In this document: piece after piece, positions 37,801 to 47,045 of the stretch
How positions within the stretch are numbered: the first letter of the stretch is position 1
Layout of the letters: the number at the start of each line of letters is the position of its first letter
Assembly: GCF_022458985.1 (NCBI RefSeq)
Contig: NC_061782.1
Coordinates: 16,571,672 to 16,635,671 of the forward strand
Source of the DNA: Mugil cephalus
Taxonomy: Eukaryota > Chordata > Actinopteri > Mugiliformes > Mugilidae
DNA length: 64,000 nucleotides
Direction of reading: 5' to 3'
Notes under the pieces: model-generated
What the model was told of the DNA's origin: nothing
The model's input: only the letters and a program-made list of their open reading frames with translations
The model's database searches: none
Translations under genes and position numbers: made by a program

Positions 37801-38536
37801 TTGAGTCACGATACGATACATTATTGCGATAGTATGATATTGTGATACACTGCAATATTCTACATAGTTCACTCAGAAATTTTAAATACAGCTTAAAATA
37901 CAAGTTGTATATATGTACATCAGAAGACATTCAAAATCGATATTGTGTCGGAAGAAAAGGTATCACAACATATTGCCACAGCATATTTTTTTCCCACTCT
38001 TAGCTAAGAGTGACAAACACTCAGTGGGAGAAGTTATAAAGTTTGATGTCCACAGGCAGGATGTGGCGTTCTGTGGTGAATTTAGGTAGAAAGAGTCTGT
38101 TACTAAAAGTAATGTTTGTACTAGCCAGCGTATTGTGGAGTGGGTGGGAGGAGTTGTCCAGGATGACAATGTTCAAAGAGTCCAGCTCCCCACCTACAAC
38201 ATCATGGGCACTGGGGATCAGTTTATTAACTTTACAAACAACCGATGTTGTGAAGCTGTTACTACTACTGACAATTAAAGTATCATTCCATCTTCTTCAT
38301 CATCTAAATGTGTAAGAAGTTTAAGAGTAATGGTGACAGTTACAACTCATTTACCGGTTTTATCAATAGTAATTAAACCATGTCATGCACCCTCGCGTAA
38401 TATAATAATTCCCCCTTTGGACAGTCCTGTTACTTACATGTTTGCTGTTGTCTCCTGTGCAGCTGGGACCACTGACTTCATCCTTTGCATTATCCAAGGG
38501 GACTCCTGGCTCTCTGTACCCAGCTGATGCACTCAT
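28811..38536 (-). CDS. edrf1: Erythroid differentiation regulatory factor 1
   Basis: Twenty-five coding exons, 5' to 3' on the minus strand: 38536-38438, 37361-37153, 36270-36204, 36117-35992, 35895-35771, 35659-35515, 35351-35250, 35163-35042, 34843-34732, 34180-34033, 33951-33840, 33671-33560, 33188-32910, 32782-32711, 32376-32229, 32099-31908, 31793-31593, 31439-31221, 31088-30862, 30778-30620, 30224-30075, 29899-29746, 29629-29514, 29423-29251 and 28970-28811. They join in phase to 1242 aa; human EDRF1 is about 1238. Diagnostic segments are KTDLKLPPANWLREN, FGMAYDFIDCIGDDVDVVSDSE, DNNKPINILTGIDYWLDNL, LSFLKSNCTKEGHTYWLFK, IMWTFEDIHMLVGSN and QYRAATIHHRLASMYHSC. An acidic Ser/Glu/Asp-rich stretch is encoded at about 33000-33130, and the C-terminal half is helical, TPR-like. 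In mammals the protein is reported to promote globin expression and erythroid differentiation. One intron (32710-32377) is GC-AG. The first ATG sits near ETS-type promoter motifs. Confidence 0.98.
30302..30546 (+). mobile_element. Short deleted Tc1/mariner-type element (copy C)
   Basis: It lies in the edrf1 intron between exons 30224-30075 and 30778-30620. The left end 'atcagccttaacattaaaaccacc' and right end 'ggccattatgttatggctcatcagtgtata' match the family ends. The body keeps 'gaataacactgatgatctc' and 'tatttatgtggatgttac' but has a different, larger internal deletion than copies A, B and D. Confidence 0.7.
32377..32710 (-). other. edrf1: edrf1 GC-AG intron
   Basis: On the minus strand the donor reads AAAG|GCAAGT and the acceptor ends ...AACAG|GGG. 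Joining AAG to GGG TTG AAG restores SYVLK-GLKAVDG, matching human SYVLE-GLKSVDS. GCAAGT is the standard GC-type donor context. The other introns examined use GT. Confidence 0.85.
33345..33400 (+). mobile_element. 3' tail of a Rex/CR1-like LINE or SINE
   Basis: 'tgaatttccccaatggggatcaataaagtattgtctta' is the characteristic 3' end of fish Rex/CR1-type retroposons, followed by degenerate ATCTTA units. It lies in the edrf1 intron between exons 33560-33671 and 32910-33188. Only the tail is recognisable. Confidence 0.6.
34181..34731 (-). other. edrf1: edrf1 intron
   Basis: No element or exon recognised. Moderately AT-rich with several 'gctattag'-type short repeats near 34390-34430. Confidence 0.6.
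36271..37152 (-). other. edrf1: edrf1 intron
   Basis: AT-rich intron with no recognisable exon, RNA gene or transposon ends. Confidence 0.6.
37540..38245 (-). mobile_element. Rex/CR1-like LINE remnant in edrf1 intron 1
   Basis: Read on the minus strand, 38240-38000 encodes a broken copy of the C-terminal end of a fish LINE reverse transcriptase ORF (recognisable pieces: SSWTTPPTHSTI in a shifted frame, 'LDNSSHPLHNTL'-type and 'TTERH'-type coding, 'LPVDIKLYN'-type). The LINE 3' tail 'ggattaataaagtattctc' lies at about 37558-37580. The order is consistent with one element in the edrf1 orientation. It is interrupted at about 37730-37970 by a different repeat with CGATA/TGAGTCA units. Confidence 0.6.
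37765..37820. repeat. 14-bp minisatellite (acgatacttgagtc)n
   Basis: About three to four copies of 'cacgatacttgagt' with one a-to-g change sit within a wider 'cacgatatgatatgtatcacgata' block. It is nested in the LINE remnant of edrf1 intron 1. The flanking 'gggtgggtaatggc' and 'cgatattgtg' sequence looks like part of a larger dispersed fish repeat. Confidence 0.7.
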
Positions 38537-38889
38537 ACTGGACACAAGACCGACGGTTTGCTAACTACTAGATGACATCTCCAGGGCTCGGACAACCCAT
38601 TATCAAACTATACCTTAACCCAGTAACGAGCGAGATAAGTCATTATGATGACAAATAAAAAGCTATTTCTAGACAAGGTGGTAGCTTGACGAGCTAGCTG
38701 CTCGAAAGAGCAACGCTGACTCGTGGAAAGTGTAGTTATACAACACGGTTATTAAATTAAACCTGAACGAGATTAAAACGATAGGCTGTTGTCGTGTTAA
38801 CCATAGTAGTGGTAATTAGTCGTAGTTAAACAAGCCTGCAGCTTCTTCTCTGTCCATCCAGCTACTGTTTACAGCACGAACGTCACGTT

Positions 38890-39110
38890 TGAGCGAGCAG
38901 ACAGCCAACAACAACTTCCGGTTACACGATAAGAAGAAGAACCCCAAAAGTCGTTTTGTTTTTATTCCGAAGATGGAAACGTCTCCGTATTTAGGAAGAC
39001 ATGCAAACAACATCACTTAAGAGTTTGCAATGTAGAATATTAGCGTTGTCGAGTTACTACTTCCGCTAAAACCACGACTTATGTTGACAGAGGTGTGACC
39101 CGGAAGTACT
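38890..39110 (-). promoter_or_regulatory. edrf1: Putative edrf1 promoter with ETS-type motifs
   Basis: Upstream of the edrf1 ATG (38536) three ETS-like core motifs cluster: acttccggtt at 38914, acttccgc at about 39059 and acccggaagt at 39098. A CGTCACGTTT element also lies at 38881. This fits a TATA-less housekeeping-type promoter. The transcription start is not visible. Confidence 0.5.
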
Positions 39111-40856
39111 CCACAGAAAAGTTGAGCACATTCTAGTTACTTCTATGAGCTTTTATTCTGAAATTTTTTGACTCGCTGGCTGTAGCATTCAAGTTATTTA
39201 CCTAAGTGTTAGCTATGAACGTATTTATTAGTCCAACTGTGTCCGTAGCCTATTATATTGTTCTGTTTTGTTTCTTAAATGTTAAAGTAATCACATTGAA
39301 TCACACACAAATTGCATCAGCAACAGATAAAGAGTACAAATAATCACAAGTTGCAAAAAAGGTTAAGACATATGCTATTTTATTTATATTTTCCATAGAA
39401 AATAAATAAATAAATTGAAAAGGGTTCACAGAAAATATAAATAAATTCTATAATAACTGCTTCAAATTATGAATTTAAGACTTCTAGTCATGAAGGTTAA
39501 AAGAAAGATTTAAAGTCAAAAACTGCTCATGTCAGTGCGTGATGGGAGCTGGAATTTGCTCCACGTTTCTAAATCCCATCTTTCTAACACAGCTTTGGTC
39601 ATGATTTGTGGTGAAGTCTGTTTTATAGTTTGCCCTTTTGTTGTCAGTGCCATTGGCTGTTTTTTAGGCCTGATGTCGCAACATTTTAGACTTGCAACTC
39701 AGCCTCTGCACGGCACAAGAAATCTAAGCCAGAGAAGTGTCAGATTAATTCCAGTGTTTAGTGCTGGAAATAATCACATTAGGATTGATGCTGAATTCTT
39801 TAGGAATTTCCAAATGTCTGCCATTAGAACTACAGTATATATATGTTTCCAGGGTCACTGTGATTGATTCGACCACACGCAGACAAGGCAGTGGACACCC
39901 TACAGTAAATTTACATTTAATCTTTCGGTCGGCCATGCATGCTGCCAGATGTCTCTCCAGATCTGCATTTTTAAATGAAGATAGAATTGATTCAGTTGAA
40001 TCGTTGCATAAATCCACCTCATTATGTGTGTGTCCGATGCAGCTCCAGTCCTGATCTGGATCTTTGTCAGTGACACAAGACAACAGCAACTGCACATGAA
40101 GAATTGATCTAAATTCATCAAAACACACGCACACAAATAATTATAAAAGTAGACATGTGTTCTTGTTACTCTCCACAACCAAATGCTGCCAGATGACTCC
40201 AGGGAGGATTGAGGATTTGTCCCGGCACGAAGACAAAACATCCAGAGTTTGTATATGATTACAGAGAAGGAGCATCGCAGCAAAGGCAATGCAACAAATC
40301 CTGAAAATTATGACAGTTCTGGGCCAGATGGTGGAGCTATAAGCTCACTGGACTACCTCAAATGAACAACTTCACTTGATCTTATCAAGCAACAAACAAT
40401 TAGAAACAATAAATCACTAAAAGCACTTAATAAGAGCTGCGTCTCGTGCTGGGCTAAATACAAGAAATAAAATAGGTTTTAAGACCATTTTTACAATGTA
40501 CCCAAGGCAATTATAAAAAGGCGTTTTAGAGGAACTGCAGTCTGCGAGTGGAGGAGCTGAATTTACGCATACACCGGTAATCCTTTGATGATAAACCATG
40601 TCATGATTTATGAAGTACTGGAGGGGACGTGGCTAAACACTGACCGCTTTGTGGAGCTGACCGTGTTACACTACGTTATCCTGTCAGGAGACTGGTCAGA
40701 AGTTGGTCGAGCAGGAGGAATGCCAAACTGCTGATTGAAGAGGGAGGGGCTGTGGAGCTGTGCGATAGCTACGATTTAACAACCATTTCGTCAAAATAAA
40801 GTGAGAACCAAGAGCTTAGCTGTAAAACAAATTAATTAAAAAAATAATAAAATAAA
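39111..40856. other. edrf1 / ATG16-like intergenic region
   Basis: About 1.7 kb with no supported gene. An overlapping pair of minus-strand open frames at 39745-40289 has no recognisable domain. The 5' UTR of the ATG16-like gene must begin somewhere in the distal part. Confidence 0.5.
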
Positions 40857-43800
40857 ATGACCAGCTGGAAAAATCACGTGTGCGCTCGACTGCAACAGAG
40901 GGACCACAAAGAGAAGATCCCCTTCGTTGGAGTTTTCACAAGCCGTAAGACTCGTTCATTTCCTCGCTCATTTCCAGTCTCGATCTGTCTTAGTTTAAAA
41001 GCGTCTGTCTGATTTGTTTCAGTGTCTCAGCTGGAGGAACGCTTTGAAATTCGCAAACAGATCTTGGGTGATGTTAAATCTAAGAGGTACGGAGATTTCA
41101 CATAACTCTTGTCATATGTTCAAAACATTAATTTTTAAAGTTTTTTTTTTCTTATCTCATCAGTTTTGAACAAGGTGGAAACACCAGACTCCTCCAACTC
41201 CAGCTGAAAGAGAGTGAACACCTGTCAGAAAAGGTGGGTTAAATGACGAATCTGATGATCAACACCAAAACATGAGCCTCCTTCCACAGGAAGGTTATTA
41301 TTAAACTACTTAAGCAGCAACAGTTAACCCTCTGGCATTAAATGATGATATTCAAATGCATGCCTTTTGTCTGTGTGAAATAGTGGAAGGTTAGCTCAGG
41401 GAATCTTCGACTCATTAATCAAACAATTCGTCCTTTCTTTTGTCTTCCCAGTTGACCCAGACTGTCTCTGACCTGACCACCGTCCTCTGTCTGAAAGAAG
41501 CTGAGCTGCAGTACTTGCATTCACGGTAGTGTCAAGTGACCAGGCCACGCAGAGTCATAAGAATCACTGCAAGACAGAGAAGCATTGAGTGCTAGCACTT
41601 ATTTGGAATGTATTATTTAACCCTTTTTTCTGCCACATTTCCTGACTAAACTCCCCAGCTTTCATAATGTCCCTTAAGTGAAACCCATCAATTAGACATA
41701 AAGGAAGCAAATGATGAGTATATGTGGGTATCCTTTTTAGTTTTGTACAGGTGCCTCTATATACACCGACCGGTCACAACATTAAAACCACTGACAGTAA
41801 ATAACACTGAACATCTTGTGACAATCCCATGTTAAGACTTTTGGCATTGGTGTGGATGTTAGAGCAGCAGCCATCCCCAGCAGGATGCAGCCTGACACAC
41901 ATACACAAAAGTTTAGGAAGAACTCAAAAAGAAATGAAAAATAGTACAAGGTGTTGACCTGGCCTCCAAATTCACTAGATCCCAAGCTGATCAAGCATCT
42001 GTGGGACGCACTGGGACAAGCCTCCCCTCAACCCATAGGACCCAAAGACCCTTCACTAACAACATCCTGTTTCCAGACACCACAGGACGCCCTCAGAAGA
42101 CCCATGTCCATGTCCATTCTGCCCAGAGCTACACAATATTTGTCAGGTGGTCATAATGTTATGCCTGATCGGTGTATAATCTAAATCATAAACTGGCAGC
42201 ACTGATCGCACATCATCTAAAGAAGGAGCTCCAGCTTAATCCAGTTAGATCCTCATGTCGGTCTTCTGCATTGGCCAATAAACCCATAAATCGTCATTTT
42301 ATTGCTTCTTTCTTCCAGTGTGTCCCAGTACCGTCAAGAGGCACTTACTCTGGCTAAAGGGAGAAACACATTGAAGGCAAGCCTGTCAGAATTTGAGTTC
42401 GCCATAGAGTGTCAGTCCAAGGAGTTGGCAGCCCTGCTTTTGGAGCGGAAAAGACTTAAGGAGTCACTGGAACGGGCCGAGAGAGAGAAAGAGCGACTTC
42501 TGCAGCGGTGGATGGAGGAGAAGCAGGAGGAGGCAGAGAGGCTGAATAAATACAACGACGCGCAGGAAAGGTAAAGGGATCTCTGTCTGACTTGGGGGAA
42601 AATGTAAGAACAATATAGCTGCACTTTTATGGGGATTTTAAGTTGTATGGAACTGATGATTTTCACCAGGTGGCAACATTTGGCCAAACAGCTGAAGAAG
42701 CATCTCCAGAGGGAAACGGGAAAGGAGTGCGTTCCCATAGTGACGAGATCTTTCACTGGCTCCACGTCTCCATCGCTCATTCAGAGTAAGGGTCTGCATT
42801 CTCTGCTAAATATTAATACATAATGGAGTGGAATGAAGAATACCTCTTAATTTACCTTTGCTTCACCTAGAGCCTTCATTAAGACCGTCATTTTCACACC
42901 CTTGATAAAAAAAGCTCAAGCCAAGAGGTGAAAGGAACTTGACGATGAAAGTGATAAACTAAGTGCTAATGGTGCTGAAGAAGGCCCATTTAGCCCTTTT
43001 CAGATAACCTGGAGGGCTTGTAATGTTAAGGTTAGCAAGGTTAAGCAAAGTCGTGTTGTTCACAACCCCCTCCGTTAGGTCATCAAAACCAGGTAAATGC
43101 GGCTGAGACAACTTCAAGTGGTTCTGTCTAAAATTATTTTCATGCCAATGTAGCAGCAAGATTCTGCGTGTTCATAATGGACCGGACTTCTATTCATCGC
43201 CTTTGGAGGTGAATGTGTGTACTCTTGATCTCATGACACAATAGAAGGCGCATTAGCATAGATGTGTGAACTACATGGAACATGGAAATCTGTGGGACTG
43301 TAAATGTCCAGAGAAATGTGATTATGCATAGTCCCACATACGCAGTGAATTCTAGTGTCCTGGTTACGTGTTGCAAATGTAAACATCCTGGTTGCTGGAT
43401 CCTGAATCAGCTGGCTGGAGTACTTGCGGTAAACACACAGTAGCTGGGTTTTCTGCAGGTGTCTATGAAATGAGAGGCGTTGTGATCCTCAAATATGTTC
43501 AAAACCAGCATGGACAGGACATGTGCATGTAAATGCAACTTTTTGACCAATCTTAAATGGAAAAAAAACAAAACAACTGAGGATCATGTTCAGTGTTTAG
43601 ACTTTGAATGATGCAAGCAAATCAGCTGTCATTGTTATGCAAAGAAATACTCCATACGTAAGTTTCTTCACATAAATTAAGAACTCTTTGACTAAACTAG
43701 GTCTATCAATATATATATTTTTTAATTGTTGAAGTTTATTTTTTATTTCATATTACAGTAAAATGAATGAGGTGACGGACTAAACGCTTTCACAGCGAAT

Positions 43801-43993
43801 TCACAGCCCCGCTTCAGAACTTAATATTTCACAAAAGCAGTGGTAAACTCTTGAGCTGTGTGTTAAACCTAACAGAAAGGATCCCAGTCATTCCACCCTT
43901 TTTATTGTTTCGTCCTCAGGGTTGAGCAGCACAACAGATATACACCAGAGACGCTCGGACTTCAGCCAAGTCTCAGCCGCAGCAGAGGTTTAA
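40857..43993 (+). CDS. ATG16-type coiled-coil protein lacking WD40 repeats
   Basis: Seven exons: 40857-40944, 41023-41086, 41164-41233, 41452-41525, 42319-42570, 42670-42785 and 43920-43993 (TAA at 43991). They join in phase to 245 aa. The N-terminus SWKNHVCARLQQRD resembles the ATG5-binding helix of ATG16L1 (WKRHISEQLRRRD). Residues 55-200 are a predicted coiled coil. Residues 162-175, RWMEEKQEEAERLN, match ATG16L1 RWMAEKAQEANRLN, the segment just before and within its WIPI2-contacting region. No WD40 propeller follows: the last exon encodes a Ser-rich tail and stops, with a poly(A) signal 517 bp later. In ATG16 proteins this region joins ATG5-ATG12 and directs LC3/GABARAP lipidation, so a similar role is possible. 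It could be a truncated paralogue of ATG16L1/ATG16L2 or a separate ATG16-domain family. I do not assign a symbol. Confidence 0.85.
41324..41335 (+). other. Solo TTAACCCTCTGG end
   Basis: Matches the first 12 bases of the TTAA-ended MITE at 11388, but no matching right end is seen downstream. It may be an element fragment or chance. Confidence 0.3.
41762..42177 (+). mobile_element. Deleted Tc1/mariner-type element (copy D)
   Basis: Ends 'tacaccgaccggtcacaac' and 'gttatgcctgatcggtgta' are inverted repeats flanked by TA. The plus strand preserves the transposase C-terminus with the DDE-region motif LTWPPNS.D...I.HLWDALG, followed by PSPQPIGPKDP and GHNVMPD. The catalytic core upstream is deleted. 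It lies in the ATG16-like gene's intron 4 and is the best preserved copy in the window. Confidence 0.85.
42786..43919 (+). other. Last intron of the ATG16-like gene
   Basis: About 1.1 kb with no recognisable exon or complete element. A poly-A run lies at 43560. Confidence 0.6.
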
Positions 43994-44509
43994 TATCTTC
44001 TTGAGACCCTGAAGACATCAAGGTTTTCTTTCTCTGTCGCCACCTCTCCTCCTCTGGCTCAGCGCCAGATACAAAACTAATTGTCTAAATGTGACACTAG
44101 AAAGATGATAATGGCGGAAAAGATGCTTGATCTGTAAATGTTTTTTTGTTTTTTTTTTTAATTTACCCAGTGATTGTGTTCTCTAAATGTTCTTGTTGTT
44201 TCATTTATACATTCATACTTAGAGTAGTTATTTGTTGTTATTGTACATGTCACCTTTTCTCAGTTAAACTCCAGTCACCACTTTATCTTTATTGACACCT
44301 TTTAAAATAATTCCAGTTGTGCAATTTGTATTTTGCTCATCTGGTTCACATCATTTAAACATTTTAAAAAATGAATACCAGTGACATTTCAAGCTTATGT
44401 TTTAACATGTTTTAAAATAACATTTGAATCTCATTAAAATTAAAACAAGTTAGTACCAGATTTCTATGCAGTTGTATTGTTTTGTTTTTATCTTTATCAT
44501 TTGTAAAGA

Positions 44510-44515
44510 AATAAA
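44510..44515 (+). terminator. Poly(A) signal of the ATG16-like gene
   Basis: AATAAA in 'gtaaagaaataaagaaactg', 517 bp after the TAA and followed by TG-rich sequence, typical of a cleavage/polyadenylation site. Confidence 0.75.
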
Positions 44516-44530
44516 GAAACTGTTTTATTT

Positions 44531-44566
44531 GTGTGTGTGTGTATGTGTGTGTGTGTGTGTGTGTGT
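44531..44566. repeat. (GT)n microsatellite
   Basis: GT tract with one 'gtatgt' interruption, directly after the poly(A) signal of the ATG16-like gene and about 300 bp before the tex36 start. Confidence 0.95.
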
Positions 44567-44873
44567 TTCTCTGCCACATTTCTCAACTTCTCAGCAAAGG
44601 CAAACACTTTGACAAGAACAATTCATTATTTAACTGGCTGTGATTGTATTTAATGTGTGTTTGATTAGTTTTTATTTTTTTTTGTTTTTTTCCTTCCTGC
44701 TGTCAGAATTCCAGTTCCACATCACCATGGCAAACTGGGATCAGATTTCAGGTTGTTTGTCTGCAGCATGTTTCCATAGTCACCAGTGTTTGCATTAGTT
44801 GTTAAGTTGGACAGTGTGCGTGTGTGTGTGTGCTTGTGAAAACCTCTACAGCGGACTCTCAGACTTTATTAAA

Positions 44874-47045
44874 ATGGTGAAAGGTGGAAAGCATTATTCT
44901 TCGAGCAATGCTGGCAAATGGGTGAGGGATTTATTATTTTTTATCTTGTTGCATAATTGAATTACAAATCATAACATTAAATCTTGGACGTGTACTTTTT
45001 GCTTTTCTGTCGTTTCCTTCTCAGTTTGCTCATCCAGGTTTGCCAGAGAACGAGACAAAGACTCGTGAGGCCTGCACCAGCACTGGGATCATGCTGACTC
45101 AGGTGAAGTCAGCCCTGCCTCATGCATTCAACTTTGAGCGCTATCCTAAAAGGCGAGCTCAGCAGGTGTGTGTGCAGTAAACAATTCTTGGCATCTTTTT
45201 CAAATTATAGTAAAGAGCCCTACTCGATGTCCACAACTACTACCAATCAAAACACTTCTGCAAAGAATAGATTGTGAGCCTTTCCACTTTATTTGATGGT
45301 AATAGTCTTTGTGGATTGTTTTACAGAAGTCCAGAGAGTATCCCTTCTCAGACCACGACAACAAGCACACTTTAAAAGACAACATCTCCATCTTCTCTCA
45401 CGTGAGTACGTAGTGTGAAACTCAGACGAATGGGATCAGGAATCAGGGTCACCTCATGTGAGATGGTTCAGAGATAAAGTTAGAGAGGCCAGGTTAAGGT
45501 GTTTAGTGAGAGGATAGTAAATACATTAGTCCATAGGTCTTCAACGGGCGGTCCGCAACCCCTAGAAGGTCCGAGGAGGTACTACAGGGAGGTTGCAAAA
45601 TCTTTGGTTGATTATATTTATATATATGTATATATATATAATTTTTATTTGGGTCTACATTAACATAAATCCAACACATTTTAGTAAAGGGATAAATGGA
45701 GGCAGAAGACGTTCTCTTTCAGTCGGCACTTCTGAAAGTACGCTGTTTCACACAGAGCGCCACACCAAGCCTCCTGTACACAGTAGGCCCCGCCCCTATT
45801 GCTGCTGTGCCAATCACAACGCTGCATATTAACACAGTCAAATTCCCTCCAACTGTTCCCTCCAATTGGCCAAGAATCAATTCAGTCCCCAGTTGGAATC
45901 CCAGACGTTTGCTTATATTAAAATAAGAGAAGCTAACAGTGCACATCAAGTACGTCTATGTCAGGTATGTTATGTTTACGGCAGTTGGCCACCCTACTGT
46001 TGCACATGTTTGAAGTAAAAAAAAAAGAAAAATGACTTTCTGAATCTGTGTATTGTTTGAATAGCTTAATACAGAATGCAAAATGACAATAATAATGTGT
46101 ATTTATAAATAGCACTAGGCCGAGTTTAATATGGAAGGTAAGGGGTCCCTACTTAACCTCTCCACCACTTTGGGGGTCTTTGGCCTGATAAACGTCGAAG
46201 AACCCTGTATTAGTTGATATATGTTGGATGCTTAGGTTATAGCTACCAGGAAAGGAGGTCTAGAGGAAGACCAAAGAGGAGGTTTATGGATGTGGTGAAG
46301 GAGGACATGAAGGTAGTTGGTGTGAGAGAAGAGGATACAGAGGATCGGGCCAGATGGAAGCAGATGATTGACTATGGTGACCCTCGAAGGGAACAGCTGA
46401 AAGGAAAAGAAGAGGGGATCCTCTCATTTGTGTATGACTGTAGCTATGAATCATTGTGGGTTTGGAAGCCATGTTGCACCACTTTGTTTTTATAATAGCA
46501 CACCAAACACTGGCTTGAAAGAGGGCCACTGGTATTTTTACATTGAAGTGGCAGCAACATTCGGTTCTTTCCAAGCCATGAAGGGGAAGAGGTTAATTGA
46601 AATGTGCCAGTGAACTACTAGATACCGCGGAATCATGCAAACTTGAACTTTAAATTTACAGATCTGCAACCACATTCCGGCCTCAAAGCAAACCATATTT
46701 TCCTGTGTTGTTACACTCCAGGGTGTGGGACGGAGGAGGTTTCTTGATGATCGCAGACAGCACGACTCCCACTTCTGCCTGTGCCAAGACAGAGATGACA
46801 GCGGCACCGAAGTAGCAAGGGGCAATCTCACGGCCTACCAGGCTGACTTCATGGTGAAGGAGGTTGTTGGCGTTCCAACAACAACCAGGCGGTTCACCCG
46901 CAACCACAAGCAGAAGTCTGCAGAGGCACTTATGGCACGGGCAGGAGAGACATTCATGTGGTTCGGACGAAGCGACTCTGAGCGCTCAGATACTCAGATG
47001 CAAGTCCTGGCTGCAGCCAACAGCTCGGCAGCCTCCGAGCCATGA
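44874..47045 (+). CDS. tex36: Testis-expressed protein 36
   Basis: Four exons: 44874-44921, 45025-45165, 45327-45401 and 46722-47045 (stop at 47043-47045), all phase 0, 195 aa; human TEX36 is about 186 aa. The start MVKGGKHYSSSNAGKWFAHPGL corresponds to human MTKGRRFNPPSDKDGRWFPHIGL. EYPFSDHDNKHTLKDN corresponds to human NQFPFSVHDNRHSLEN, and the exon junction GVGRRRFLDDRRQH to GLGRKKISPDKRQH. There is no signal peptide, transmembrane helix or known catalytic domain. Function is unknown beyond testis expression in mammals. It follows the ATG16-like gene by only about 360 bp in the same direction. Confidence 0.95.
45531..46208. mobile_element. hAT-like non-autonomous element in tex36 intron 3
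   Basis: The left end 'ccataggtcttcaacg' and right end 'cgtcgaagaaccct' are imperfect inverted repeats of the 'caggggtcttcaa' type seen in hAT elements. The element is flanked on both sides by attagt (45525-45530 and 46209-46214), consistent with most of an 8-bp hAT target duplication. There is no transposase frame inside the 678 bp. Confidence 0.7.
46225..46420 (+). mobile_element. RTE-like LINE ORF remnant
   Basis: The frame at 46256-46385 reads RRSRGRPKRRFMDVVKEDMK, then EEDTEDRARWKQMI and GDP. This is the familiar C-terminal end of fish non-LTR retrotransposon reverse transcriptase ORFs, of RTE-like type as I recall it. It begins directly after the hAT-like element's right target duplication. 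Confidence 0.7.

Noticed and set aside
39745..40289. Two overlapping minus-strand open frames of 129 codons each between edrf1 and the ATG16-like gene
   Set aside because: No recognisable domain, no splice context and two frames open over the same DNA; more likely chance.
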